NCBI RefSeq assembly: GCF_000190435.1
Contig: NC_015152.1
Coordinates: 2,362,458-2,426,457 of the forward strand
DNA length: 64,000 nt
Origin: Sphaerochaeta globosa str. Buddy
Lineage (GTDB): Bacteria > Spirochaetota > Spirochaetia > Sphaerochaetales > Sphaerochaetaceae
Reading direction: 5' to 3'
Positions 17,783-26,732 of the stretch are shown piece after piece. A program made the translations under genes and the position numbers. Every line of letters starts with the position of its first letter. The stretch's first letter is position 1. The notes under the pieces were generated by a model. That model was not told where the DNA came from, searched no databases, and saw only the letters and a list, made by a program, of their open reading frames with translations.

Positions 17783-19065
17783 TATCTTCCTCCTTGTGCT
17801 TGCAGATGTACCAGATACGTCTCTCTATCCATACTTGGGATAAAGGAATCTCGAACTTGTTTTGCTTGGCAAGCGCCATTGGTAAGTAGCGCCAGAACCA
17901 GCTCGGCAAGCAACTCGCCTCCAAGCCGATAACTTTCCCATGCATCAACCATACAAAATTCCTTTGAATGAGCTTCACCAATAAAGCCACCCATTGTTGG
18001 TTGGATACAAGGCTTGAGCTGAGCGAGATCCCCCATATCGGTAGAACCGATCATATCTTTTCCCCAAACAACATCACCGATTCCTTGTACATCCTTTGCT
18101 ATGGATGCAAAGAGGGTACTCAGGTTGCTGTCTTGTTTGAGTGGGAGGTATCCAGGGATGGTTTTAACCTTAACCTCAGCCCCCATCATGGATGCTCCGG
18201 CTTGAACACACCGGTCAACAACATTACAACCTTTATCTATGGCTTGTTTGCATGATCCTCGTACGTAGGTTTCCATACGAACATCCGAAGGTACCGTATT
18301 CACAACATCTCCACCCTTTGTCAAAATCGGATGAATCCGTATACGTTCTTCTTCTGAGAAAGTCTCTCTATTTGCATTCATTCCAGCCATTGCCAGATTA
18401 GCGGCTTGCAATGCATTAACGCCTTTGAAAGGGGCTGCCCCGTGGGCTTCTTTACCGATAAACTGAATATGCTTGGCTGTAAAGCCTAAACTGCCACCCC
18501 CGACAAATACATCGTACGATGGATTTTCGGGTTGTGAATGAATCATAATTACCATATCGACATCGTCGAAAGCGCCAAGATGGATGAGCTCTTGTTTACC
18601 GGAAAGATAGGCAATGCTACCCTGCTTTTGTAATTCCAACCGATGCTGGAGATCAAGAAACTCTTCAGCGGGAACAGCCATACAAACGACATCACCGTCT
18701 AGTTGTTCCTTCAAAGTATTGAGAGCAAGAGCCGCAGCATAGACTTGAGTAGATTGCGTGCTATGACCACAGGCATGGGCCTCTCCACTTTCTGCTGCAA
18801 ATTGGTTGGAGGGGCTTATAACTGCATCAAGCTCAGACAGGATACATACGGTAATTTCGTGCGTTTTACCTTCGATTCTAGCTTTAAGACCCGTTCGTGC
18901 AAGTTTGTTTTCTATAGGAAGTCCCATTTTTCGATAGGCAGATTCAATAAAAGCACTGCTGAAAAACTCCTCATAACCAAGCTCCGGATGAGCTAGCAAT
19001 GTGGAACCAAATAGCATAATTGTATCTTTATTGTAGTTTAGGATGGTTCTAATTTCATCTTGCAT
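17782..19065 (-). CDS. M20-family amidohydrolase/peptidase
   Basis: Cytoplasmic zinc-dependent amidohydrolase, 427 aa, M20D-like (the family of aminobenzoyl-glutamate and N-acyl-amino-acid hydrolases). Metal-binding HACGHSTQST near residue 95 keeps the Cys and His but has Ser for the Asp that usually follows. The catalytic Glu pair is in AVPAEEFLD. A dimerisation insert follows VVNTVPSDVRMETYVRG. The C-terminal EAHSKEFCMVDAW supplies the last His. It is the first enzyme gene after the TetR regulator, 12 bases downstream, and overlaps the next gene by one base. It probably releases an amino acid or amine from the imported substrate. Confidence 0.87.
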   Translation of the reverse strand: MQDEIRTILNYNKDTIMLFGSTLLAHPELGYEEFFSSAFIESAYRKMGLPIENKLARTGLKARIEGKTHEITVCILSELDAVISPSNQFAAESGEAHACGHSTQSTQVYAAALALNTLKEQLDGDVVCMAVPAEEFLDLQHRLELQKQGSIAYLSGKQELIHLGAFDDVDMVIMIHSQPENPSYDVFVGGGSLGFTAKHIQFIGKEAHGAAPFKGVNALQAANLAMAGMNANRETFSEEERIRIHPILTKGGDVVNTVPSDVRMETYVRGSCKQAIDKGCNVVDRCVQAGASMMGAEVKVKTIPGYLPLKQDSNLSTLFASIAKDVQGIGDVVWGKDMIGSTDMGDLAQLKPCIQPTMGGFIGEAHSKEFCMVDAWESYRLGGELLAELVLALLTNGACQAKQVRDSFIPSMDRETYLVHLQAQGGR

Positions 19066-19077
19066 ATATGAACTCTC

Positions 19078-19704
19078 CTACTGCCTTGCTTTGAGGTAGG
19101 CCAGTAACATTTCTGTCGTTGCCTGAATTCGCTTTTCACGATTCTCTGAGAGCATCAAATCCTTGCCAACAATAATATTTAGAGTATTCATGTTGGAGAA
19201 ATAGTTGAAAGAGCATGCGATTAGCGTGAGTATCAGTTGATCGCTATCGATGGATTCAGGTACTTCACTTCGGAGGCGTGCTTCTTGGATAATTCTCCCG
19301 AGTTCATGGAGAATAGGATTTTTTGTTTCTGCGACACCTCGTTCTTTGAAACTTTTTGCTCCATGCAGGTTTTCCCACATGACCATGCGAACAAACGATG
19401 GATTATCATAGAGAAACTGGAAATATATGTGCACGAGATCCTTAAGCTTCAATTCGTAATCTGTCTGCAGGTTGATGACTTTTTCTTCCAAGTCGCCTAG
19501 ACGGGTATAGACTCGTACTAATACTTCTTTGTACAAAGTCTCCTTATTCCCAAAATGACGATAAATGAGAGCTTTATTTACATTTGCTTTACGAGCGATT
19601 TCGTCAACCCTACACCCATAGAGACCCTTATCAGAAAACTCTTCTTCAGCAAATTTTAGAATTGCTTTTTTCGTAGCATCTGTACGCATCTCTTGCTTGG
19701 TCAT
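19078..19704 (-). CDS. TetR/AcrR-family transcriptional regulator
   Basis: Dimeric repressor of 208 aa. The N-terminal helix-turn-helix (about residues 27-47) has VDEIARKANVNKALIYRHFG, the standard TetR recognition helix with YRHF. The rest is an all-helical ligand-binding domain. It is the first gene of the minus-strand unit that runs through the amidohydrolase and liv genes. A perfect inverted-repeat operator lies 18 bases before its ATG and overlaps the predicted start of transcription, so autoregulation with the operon is very likely. AAGGA precedes the ATG. Confidence 0.92.
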   Translation of the reverse strand: MTKQEMRTDATKKAILKFAEEEFSDKGLYGCRVDEIARKANVNKALIYRHFGNKETLYKEVLVRVYTRLGDLEEKVINLQTDYELKLKDLVHIYFQFLYDNPSFVRMVMWENLHGAKSFKERGVAETKNPILHELGRIIQEARLRSEVPESIDSDQLILTLIACSFNYFSNMNTLNIIVGKDLMLSENREKRIQATTEMLLAYLKARQ

Positions 19705-19721
19705 GTGACATCCTTATAAAA

Positions 19722-19743
19722 GTAACTAACTAGTTACAGTTTA
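19722..19743 (-). promoter_or_regulatory. TetR operator overlapping operon promoter
   Basis: A perfect inverted repeat, GTAACTA-AC-TAGTTAC (19722-19737), directly abuts a -10-like TAAACT (minus strand, 19738-19743). Confidence 0.8.
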
Positions 19744-19767
19744 GGGATAGATTCTCACTTTTGTCAA
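19738..19767 (-). promoter_or_regulatory. Promoter of the TetR-amidohydrolase-liv unit
   Basis: Minus-strand -35 TTGACA (19762-19767) lies 18 bp from TAAACT (19738-19743); the start of transcription would fall inside the operator. The rest of 19768-19868 is A/T-rich with nothing else seen. Confidence 0.6.
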
Positions 19768-19868
19768 ACATTCTTTTATTAAAATTATATCGATAGTTTA
19801 AAAATGGATAGTAGAATCTATCAAATCTTTATCTGAAATATAAATATATTTCTATTTTAATAGTAATT

Positions 19869-20504
19869 CTAGAAGGATACCTGCACCCCTACCAAAGAGC
19901 CAGTTAGCACTTTGGGGGCATTAGCATCCTTTTGCTGCATCCGATGGGTCAGATACGGGCCTAGAAACCCAATGGCTGAGCCTATTGCTGCACCGGCTGC
20001 GACATCCGATGTATAGTGGCATCCGCTTACCACACGCAACACTGCAGTACCGAGGGCTAAAGCCCACGTTGTAGCACTGACAGCCTTCATGGCTTTAGAG
20101 TCGGGATAGAAAAGAATCTGCATGGTCTGGGTGTAGGCCGCTGCACTGAAGGCCATCAGGGTATGCCCGGAGGGAAACGATTCATAGTTTTTTTCAGATT
20201 TCACTCCATCAGGAAGGGGAACCCCATCCTGGACATACGGCCTCGGTTTGTGAATTACTTGTTTTAAAACGGTACGAACGGTATAGGCTTCTACCATGGT
20301 CCACGCATAACTGGTTGCTACAGTCAGGTAATCAGAAGGGGGCGCAACAAATCCGATAGCTCCGGGGGCAATGAGGGTTAAACCCAAGGTGATATCACTG
20401 GCTGTGGAGAGGTCCTCATTGTAGGCAAAATCGAGGGCTGAGAGGGGGGACAAAAAGAAGCACAGGATCAGTAGTAGTGCAATTGTTGTCTGTTTTCTGT
20501 TCAT
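19869..20504 (-). CDS. PAP2-family phosphatase, exported
   Basis: Membrane or periplasmic lipid-phosphate phosphatase of the PAP2 superfamily, 211 aa. It shows the three signature blocks: KQVIHKPRPY, SFPSGHT and SGCHYTSDVAAG (catalytic His residues in the last two). The N terminus MNRKQTTIALLLILCFFLSP is a signal peptide or anchor. The start at 20504 is chosen because GGAGG lies 6 bases upstream. It begins 25 bases after recX ends. The substrate may be undecaprenyl pyrophosphate or another lipid phosphate. Confidence 0.88.
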   Translation of the reverse strand: MNRKQTTIALLLILCFFLSPLSALDFAYNEDLSTASDITLGLTLIAPGAIGFVAPPSDYLTVATSYAWTMVEAYTVRTVLKQVIHKPRPYVQDGVPLPDGVKSEKNYESFPSGHTLMAFSAAAYTQTMQILFYPDSKAMKAVSATTWALALGTAVLRVVSGCHYTSDVAAGAAIGSAIGFLGPYLTHRMQQKDANAPKVLTGSLVGVQVSF

Positions 20505-20529
20505 ACGTGCCTCCATTTGGATTTTCAGT

Positions 20530-21135
20530 CTACTCGGACTTTTCAAAGCCCTCAAGACCAAGGCGAATCTCATAGGAGGAAAAACCTTTCTTTTGCAGGT
20601 AATACCGCACCTTGTCCTCACCCACTTTCTTCACTACCTGCAGGTAGGCTTTCTGTACATACTCTACGATGGATTCTTCGTCATACAGCTCGTCCAAAGC
20701 ACGCTGGGCATCCTCGCGGGTAACCCCTTTGGCTGCAAGACGCTGGGCCATCAGGACTCTTCCCTCAGGACTTTTCTTCTGCCTGTGCTCAATGGTCAGG
20801 AGGGCATACCGATACTCGCTGAGTAGATTTTCTTCGGCAAGTTGCTCAAGGGTAGGTTTGATAATCTGCAGCTCATACCCCTTCTGCACCAGTTTTTGCG
20901 TCAGCTCAAGGGCTGTATGCTCGCGTCTGGCTAGGTAGACCATGGCTTGGGAGTAGCAATTGCGCTTCTGTTGAAAAGCCTTCAGCTCAGAGCACTGCTC
21001 CTCGGTAAGCTCCTGCCCCACACTGAGGTGCTGGGCACGAAAGACATCGGCTGTAATAAAAAAAGGGAAACCCTCGTGGACAAGGACTTGATAGCCTTGT
21101 CCAGGGATTTCCCCTTCGATGCGTGCAAATGCCAC
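20530..21135 (-). CDS. recX: Regulatory protein RecX
   Basis: Modulator that inhibits RecA filament growth and ATPase activity. The 201 aa protein has the tandem three-helix repeats of RecX, seen in LARREHTALELTQKLVQKGY, in LLSEYRYA and in the C-terminal KVRYYLQKKGFSSYEIRLGL. The start is a GTG that directly follows the rpsI stop (TAAGTG), so translation is probably coupled to ribosomal protein S9. No good ribosome-binding site is visible and no recA is present nearby. Confidence 0.85.
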   Translation of the reverse strand: MAFARIEGEIPGQGYQVLVHEGFPFFITADVFRAQHLSVGQELTEEQCSELKAFQQKRNCYSQAMVYLARREHTALELTQKLVQKGYELQIIKPTLEQLAEENLLSEYRYALLTIEHRQKKSPEGRVLMAQRLAAKGVTREDAQRALDELYDEESIVEYVQKAYLQVVKKVGEDKVRYYLQKKGFSSYEIRLGLEGFEKSE

Positions 21136-21549
21136 TTAGCGCTTGGAGAACTGGAACTTGCGGCGAGCACCCGGCTGACCGTACTTCTTGCGTTCAACCA
21201 TGCGGGAGTCACGAGTCATGAATCCAGCAGTGTGCAGTGCGGGTCTGAAAGCCTCGTCGTGTGCACAGAGAGCGCGTGCGATACCATGACGGCATGCACC
21301 AGCCTGTCCAGAGGGACCACCACCGATACAATTGATAAGGATATCATACTTGCCAGTAGTTTCAGTGATCTCAAGCGGCTGCTTGACGATGAACACCAAC
21401 ATCGGGTTTCCGAAGTAGGAGTCAACATCTCTACCGTTCACAATGATCTTGCCCTCGCCTTCACGCAGGTATACACGAGCGATGGCGGTCTTGCGGCGGC
21501 CAACACCATGACCAAGATCTACAACTTTTTTCACTTCTTTCTTTGCCAT
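21136..21549 (-). CDS. rpsI: 30S ribosomal protein S9
   Basis: Small-subunit protein that touches P-site tRNA with its C-terminal tail. It has [19 protein letters not shown] near the N terminus and ends [11 protein letters not shown], the expected S9 tail. It lies downstream of rplM by 14 bases in the conserved L13-S9 operon. The length of 137 aa is normal, with a short lysine-rich N-terminal extension. Confidence 0.98.
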   Translation of the reverse strand: MAKKEVKKVVDLGHGVGRRKTAIARVYLREGEGKIIVNGRDVDSYFGNPMLVFIVKQPLEITETTGKYDILINCIGGGPSGQAGACRHGIARALCAHDEAFRPALHTAGFMTRDSRMVERKKYGQPGARRKFQFSKR

Positions 21550-21563
21550 TTTTCGCTCCTACC

Positions 21564-21992
21564 TTAGATTTCAACCGTGATGGGTTGCTGAGCCTGCTGC
21601 TGGTGATTTGCACCTGCATAGACTTTCATGTTGGTGTACAACTTGCGACCGAGCGGGCCACGGGGAAGCATACCTCTGATGGCACGCTCCATCGGGTAGA
21701 CAGGGTTGCGCTTGACCATTTCAGCATAGCTGTATGACCGAAGTCCACCTGGGTAGTTCGAATGGCGATAATACATTTTGTCCTGGTACTTGTTGCCCGA
21801 AAGAGCAGCTTTCTCAGCATTGATGATAATCACATAGTCGCCCATGTCCTGGTGAGGAACGTAAATGGGCTTGTTCTTCCCGCGAAGGATGCGTGCAGCG
21901 GCAACTGCTACCTTGCCAAGCTCCTTTCCCTCTGCATCAATCAGATACCATTTCTTCTGAACTGTCAGCGGTTTCACAAAAATAGTCTTCAT
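21564..21992 (-). CDS. rplM: 50S ribosomal protein L13
   Basis: Large-subunit assembly protein, 142 aa. It has WYLIDAEGKELGKVA, the IYVPHQDMGDYVIIINA strand and the MLPRGPLGRKL motif. First gene of rplM-rpsI-recX. CAGGATG lies upstream of the ATG. The 87-base gap before it contains a small GCAAGG/CCTTGC hairpin (22009-22025) whose role is unknown. Confidence 0.98.
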   Translation of the reverse strand: MKTIFVKPLTVQKKWYLIDAEGKELGKVAVAAARILRGKNKPIYVPHQDMGDYVIIINAEKAALSGNKYQDKMYYRHSNYPGGLRSYSYAEMVKRNPVYPMERAIRGMLPRGPLGRKLYTNMKVYAGANHQQQAQQPITVEI

Positions 21993-22079
21993 CTATTCAT
22001 CCTGTTCTGCAAGGACCAGCCTTGCGTGTGTTTTTTGCATGGACAGAAGGATGGATACCATCCCAGACTGCCATATTTA

Positions 22080-22919
22080 CTATGTTACAGCACCAGCATA
22101 CTGACGCGACAACTGCACAAAACTCCGAATATCACCATTTGAATACTCGCCTGGAATAATGAACGGAACATCAGCAGAAGGAGGCAGTACTACCTTGAGG
22201 GCCAAAGCCTCCAAAGCAAACTCCTCGTAGCGCTGAGCACAAAGGCCGGTTAATCCGTACGGACCTCTGGTCTCGAACACTCCCTGTAAAGGATTGTTCA
22301 TTCGCTTTGCAACTGTCTCCTCCACGGAAAGAATGCGAATCAATGACGCTGTAGTTTTGATGAGCAAATCAAGCAACAACGGTGATACGCAATCTGAAGG
22401 CGGTATGTCAGCTGTACAGGCTTCTTCCTTGAGGCAAACGACCTGAGGTACGAAACTCCCTGGGAAAGGTAGGATAGGGAGGAGCATCACGGAATCTGCC
22501 CCGCCAAAACCTAGGAACGGTCGCCAATAGGACACTGTACGGCTTTCATGCTCAGGTGAGACTGCCGGGTCGAAGATTGCATCACTCGAAACCCGTCGTG
22601 CCACCTGGAGGACTTTCTGCTGATCAGAGTACACCCTGATCACCGGAAAATCTGGAAACAGCATTGCCAGCAGCTTTTCGAGCCTTCCTGGGAAAAGCGA
22701 AGGATATTCGCTAAGCAACCCACGACTGACCGTGGCCTTGATGGACCGTTGGATCTGTTCGTTTCGATGCCCCAAAATGGCTCTGCCATAATTCTGAAAA
22801 AAATCAGTGTATCGCACGCCTCGCCTATCATAAAGATAGAATGAGCGCGCACGGACAACGGTAGGCATTGTATAACCTTCCGGCCTTTCTTGTCTAGTCT
22901 CTTTCCCCCCATCGGCCAT
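22080..22919 (-). CDS. Aminotransferase class III-like protein, shortened, probably not catalytic
   Basis: The first part resembles the N-terminal half of class III PLP aminotransferases (glutamate-1-semialdehyde aminomutase type): YDRRGVRYTDFFQNYGRAIL, GHRNEQIQRSI and SEYPSLFPGRLEKLLAML align with the family's substrate- and PLP-proximal segments. Where family members have SGTEA it reads SDQQK. The protein stops at 279 aa (family about 430) and I see no PLP lysine motif. It is translationally coupled to uvrD (TGATATG, with GGGAG upstream). Either a degenerate enzyme or a repurposed pseudoenzyme; I cannot assign a role. Confidence 0.6.
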   Translation of the reverse strand: MADGGKETRQERPEGYTMPTVVRARSFYLYDRRGVRYTDFFQNYGRAILGHRNEQIQRSIKATVSRGLLSEYPSLFPGRLEKLLAMLFPDFPVIRVYSDQQKVLQVARRVSSDAIFDPAVSPEHESRTVSYWRPFLGFGGADSVMLLPILPFPGSFVPQVVCLKEEACTADIPPSDCVSPLLLDLLIKTTASLIRILSVEETVAKRMNNPLQGVFETRGPYGLTGLCAQRYEEFALEALALKVVLPPSADVPFIIPGEYSNGDIRSFVQLSRQYAGAVT

Positions 22920-22920
22920 A

Positions 22921-25185
22921 TCACTCACTCCCAATTTTCTCAAGTTGGGCGAACTTGCTGATAAACGTGGCTTTTCGACCACCGCTGAAACGGACTTCGA
23001 TGACCTCACGGTCTCCATTCATCCGAACATTCACCACTTCGCCCTCGCCATAACTTTCACTATACACCCGCTGACCAACAGGAAACAGCACTCCGGTCTC
23101 TCCCTCAGAATGGACTGTTTTCATTGCAAAGGTTTTTGCATTGCTGCCGAAACCCTTCTGGATAAGGGAGCCGCCACTGCTTCCCCAGGATGAAGTACTG
23201 GACTGCTGGTGTTCCCTGCGTTTCTCACCCAGACTTGAAAGCCCCTGATAGGAAGAGGTGTCAAAGGAGCCGGGCCGTATCCCCTGTACATTGACCAAGG
23301 AGGAATCCACTTCATCGAGGAATCGACTGGGATGCTGAAAACTTGTTCGCCCCCAGATTTTCCTCGCCCTGGCACAAAGCAGATACAACTCATTCCTTGC
23401 CCGAGTTACCGCTACATAAAATATGCGCCGCTCTTCCTCAATGTCATCATCGCTCTCATTCGCCCTTCCAGGAAAGAGCTCTTCTTCCAGCCCTGCAACA
23501 AAAACCCGGTCGAACTCCAGACCCTTGGTATTATGCATGGTGATCAAGGTGACACCTTCCTTGTCACGGGGATCCTCCCTGCCCAACGTGGTGGGGTCCA
23601 GGGAAAGCTGCTCCAAAAAGAGCAACAGCCCCTCCAAGGAGGAGTCGTAGGAAGAAAGCGCATTGACCAGTGCCTCAAGGTTACCCACCTTGCCGGTACT
23701 GTTCTGGCTGTCAACTTCTTGGTAATAGTCCAAAAGACCCGACTCGCGGATCAAAAAATTTGCGCAGTCGACCAACTCACCTTCCCCAAGCATGGCTTGT
23801 GCATGCTCGAACATCCTGAGAAACTGGGAAGCTCCCGATTTTGCCTTGGCAGACAGAACGTTCTGCGCAATGGCAAGCCTGAGCATGGCAAAGATGCTGC
23901 CGTCGGTCTGGGAAGCGAAGGAGAGGATGCTGTCCAAGGCCCCCGGGCCAATCCCCCGGGCAGGCTTATTGATCATGCGCTTGAAATTCACCTCGTCCTT
24001 CTCGTTGGTAAGCAGGAAAAGCAAGGCAAGAGAATCCTTCACCTCTTCACGGTCATAGAACTGTAAAGCTCCTACTACCTTGTAGGGAATGGAAAGCCGC
24101 TTGAAGACAGTTTCGAACGCCACAGACTGTGCATTGGTACGGTAAAGCACCGCACTCTCATTGAATTTCTTATCTGAAAGGAGGATGTTGCTCACTCTCA
24201 ATGCTTCATCCTGCTCGTCTTGTATATATATAAGGTTGGGTTTTGAACCTTTGGTCTTGGCGGTCCAAAGCTTTTTTGCATGGCGACCCTTGTTATGCTG
24301 TATCACCGAGTTTGCAACATCGAGGATATGCTTCGTAGATCGATAGTTCTGTTCCAGTTTGATGATTCTCGTTCCCGCATACAGCTCGGGGAAGCTGAGA
24401 ATATTCTGCACCTCGGCACCACGGAAACGATAAATGGACTGGTCGTCATCACCTACTACACAGATGAAACAACCCTGACCGGCCAAAAGCTTGAGCAGGT
24501 TGAACTGCGCTGCGTTTGAGTCTTGGTACTCATCAACGAGAATCATGGAGAACCGACGGTGCACCCAATCCAAAACTTCCGGCTTTTCCTGTAACAGTTC
24601 GATGCTCCGCCCGATAAGGTCTGCAAAGTCGACATTGCCGATGTTTCTGAGCTTTTTCTCATACGCTTCATACATCCGTTTGAAGGTGCCGTCAACTTTC
24701 AACGAAGAGAGGTTGTCCGACGGCCTCAGGGCGCGGTCCTTCGCATAGGAAATCTTTCGCATGACCGGGTCGAGCTCACGTTTCTTATAGTTTGGAAAGC
24801 AGGAAGCAAGCAGGGACAATGAATCATCGTCATCATAAATGGTAAAATTGGAAGCAAGTCCGATCTCTGAGCCAAATCGCCTGAGCAGCCATGCACCAAA
24901 GGAGTGGAAGGTACGGATGGTACAATCCTCAACCTGACTGTTGCCGTCCAGCATCACGCCTACCCGCTCTTTCATTTCACTTGCGGCCTTGTTGGTAAAT
25001 GTCACGGCAAGAATTTTATACGCAGGAATGCCCAGCTTCTCAACGGCATAGGCAATTTTTGTGGTAATAACCCTTGTTTTTCCACTGCCGGCCCCGGCTA
25101 GGACCAATAAAGGCCTTTCGTTCTCCAAAACAGCCTCGCGCTGTTGCTCGTTCAAAGCCTCAAGCATAGAGACGATATCAGCCAT
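22921..25185 (-). CDS. UvrD/PcrA/Rep-type ATP-dependent 3'-5' DNA helicase
   Basis: Superfamily 1A helicase, 754 aa. Motif I is VLAGAGSGKTRV, II is LVDEYQDSN, III is GDDDQSIYRFRGA, IV has LEQNYRST, V has TMHNTKGLEFDRVFV and VI has YVAVTRARNELYL. The C-terminal 60 residues form a Tudor-like region (VGQRVYSESYGEGEVVNV) as in PcrA. It acts in nucleotide excision repair, replication restart or removal of RecA. It overlaps the end of rimO by 8 bases and is followed by the aminotransferase-like gene. Confidence 0.95.
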   Translation of the reverse strand: MADIVSMLEALNEQQREAVLENERPLLVLAGAGSGKTRVITTKIAYAVEKLGIPAYKILAVTFTNKAASEMKERVGVMLDGNSQVEDCTIRTFHSFGAWLLRRFGSEIGLASNFTIYDDDDSLSLLASCFPNYKKRELDPVMRKISYAKDRALRPSDNLSSLKVDGTFKRMYEAYEKKLRNIGNVDFADLIGRSIELLQEKPEVLDWVHRRFSMILVDEYQDSNAAQFNLLKLLAGQGCFICVVGDDDQSIYRFRGAEVQNILSFPELYAGTRIIKLEQNYRSTKHILDVANSVIQHNKGRHAKKLWTAKTKGSKPNLIYIQDEQDEALRVSNILLSDKKFNESAVLYRTNAQSVAFETVFKRLSIPYKVVGALQFYDREEVKDSLALLFLLTNEKDEVNFKRMINKPARGIGPGALDSILSFASQTDGSIFAMLRLAIAQNVLSAKAKSGASQFLRMFEHAQAMLGEGELVDCANFLIRESGLLDYYQEVDSQNSTGKVGNLEALVNALSSYDSSLEGLLLFLEQLSLDPTTLGREDPRDKEGVTLITMHNTKGLEFDRVFVAGLEEELFPGRANESDDDIEEERRIFYVAVTRARNELYLLCARARKIWGRTSFQHPSRFLDEVDSSLVNVQGIRPGSFDTSSYQGLSSLGEKRREHQQSSTSSWGSSGGSLIQKGFGSNAKTFAMKTVHSEGETGVLFPVGQRVYSESYGEGEVVNVRMNGDREVIEVRFSGGRKATFISKFAQLEKIGSE

Positions 25186-26527
25186 TAAGAGCTCCTCCTA
25201 CCGGGACGGCTTCCAAATCCAGGCCATTGACAGCTCTGATACCGCAAAGCACTTTCTGTCCTGGTTTAAGTGATCTTCCCAGAACAACGGTCAATCCATC
25301 AACTTCAGGAGCCTGGCCATACATACGCCCGATGGCAAGATCTTCACCTTCTACCAGCTCCTCGATGAGTACCTCATACTCCTTGCCCACAAACCGAGCA
25401 AGGTTTGCATTGGTGATCGGACCCTGCAAGGCTTGTAATTGCGCCTGATACCCTTGGGCCAACTTGTTTGCCTTCTTGTGCTCACGCTCGCCGCGAAGCG
25501 AGTAAGCCTTGGTCCCCTCCTCCCTGCTATAGGTGAAGGAACCAACCCAATCGAGTTTCGCCTTGGACAGGAAATCCAGTACCTCGGCAAAAGCCTTGTC
25601 ATCCTCTGTCGGATACCCCAATAGTATCGTCGAACGGATAACCGCTTCAGGTACGGTATTGCGAATCGATTCTATGAGCGAAAGGTAACTCTCTTTTGTA
25701 CCGGTCCGACCCATGCTTTGGAGCACTTTTTGGTCGGCATGCTGGAAAGGAATATCGAAATAGGGCAACACCTTCTTATGCTCTGCAATGAACTTGGCGA
25801 GCGTTGGGGGGAACGCATCGGGATAGATATAGAGCAGTCGGATGGAAAAATCGCCATCCAATGCGACCAAAGCCTCCAAGAGGTCCATAAACTTGCTTGA
25901 CTTGTCCGGTCCGTCGGTACCGTAGGCTGCAAGATCCTGGGCGATGAGATTGATTTCCTTGATTCCCCGCTCGATGAGCGTTCTTGCCTCAATAAGGATT
26001 GTTTCTTTCAGCTTGCTTCGCAGGCCACCGCGGATGAGGGGAATGGCACAGTAGGAACACCAATGGTTGCATCCTTCACTGATTTTCAAGTACGCACTGC
26101 CGGGGAAGGACAGCAATTCATTGCGCTCATATACCTCATTCGCCAGATCAGGATAGGACGGCAGCTCTATCACCCTGTCCCCTGCAAAAACCTGTCGGAC
26201 CACCTCATGGATTTTGGAAAGGTCGCGGTTGCCGAAAATGGCTGAAGCTTCTCCTAATTCATCCTGTAGTTCCTTGGCATACCGTTGGGCCATGCATCCG
26301 CTGAGAATGATTTTTGCCTGGGGGTTTGCCTCATGCAGCGAGAAAAAGGATTCGATTGACTGCTCTCTTGCCGACTCAATGAAACCACAGGTGTTGACCA
26401 TGATCAAATCGGCTTCCGCCACCTCAGTAGTGTGAGTAAACTGGTCATCCTCAAGCAGCTTGATCAGCGTCTCGGCATCGACTTGGTTTTTGGAACAACC
26501 AAGATTTTCCATATATACTTTTTTCAT
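25178..26527 (-). CDS. rimO: Ribosomal protein S12 methylthiotransferase RimO
   Basis: Radical-SAM enzyme that adds a methylthio group to an Asp of ribosomal protein S12. The UPF0004 domain has ENLGCSKNQVDAE, MVNTCGFIESA and LSGCMAQRY, whose cysteines hold the second Fe-S cluster. The radical-SAM motif is CNHWCSYC, followed by IPLIRGGLRSK. A C-terminal TRAM domain follows. The RimO-specific KISEGCNHWCSYCAIP distinguishes it from MiaB. I start at 26527 (449 aa), with TGGAG 7 bases before the ATG. First gene of rimO-uvrD. Confidence 0.95.
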   Translation of the reverse strand: MKKVYMENLGCSKNQVDAETLIKLLEDDQFTHTTEVAEADLIMVNTCGFIESAREQSIESFFSLHEANPQAKIILSGCMAQRYAKELQDELGEASAIFGNRDLSKIHEVVRQVFAGDRVIELPSYPDLANEVYERNELLSFPGSAYLKISEGCNHWCSYCAIPLIRGGLRSKLKETILIEARTLIERGIKEINLIAQDLAAYGTDGPDKSSKFMDLLEALVALDGDFSIRLLYIYPDAFPPTLAKFIAEHKKVLPYFDIPFQHADQKVLQSMGRTGTKESYLSLIESIRNTVPEAVIRSTILLGYPTEDDKAFAEVLDFLSKAKLDWVGSFTYSREEGTKAYSLRGEREHKKANKLAQGYQAQLQALQGPITNANLARFVGKEYEVLIEELVEGEDLAIGRMYGQAPEVDGLTVVLGRSLKPGQKVLCGIRAVNGLDLEAVPVGGALNG

Positions 26528-26694
26528 GCAGTTCTCCATTATTGCTTCACATACGAGAGCGTAGCGTATCACAAAAGCCTAGGGTTATCCTACCTCTTGA
26601 GGCACCAAAACAACCTGACAGATAGTGAAATAGTGTAATAAATAACTTTTGGCTATTAACACGGTATCTGCTTATAACCAAAACTCTTATAGCT

Positions 26695-26718
26695 ATGCAA
26701 AAAGAGTTCATTTTGCAT
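26695..26718. promoter_or_regulatory. Palindromic site upstream of the opp operon
   Basis: ATGCAAAA (26695-26702) and TTTTGCAT (26711-26718) are perfect 8-bp arms separated by 8 bases. A further TTGCATAAAT follows at 26733. Similar sequence occurs before oppA (32167-32181), so a shared regulator is possible. Confidence 0.5.
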
Positions 26719-26732
26719 AATTATGGTAATTC

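Noticed and set aside
22009-22025. GCAAGG/CCTTGC hairpin ahead of rplM as an L13 leader autoregulatory element
   Set aside because: A 6-bp stem is too small to support a call, and I cannot match it to a known ribosomal leader structure.
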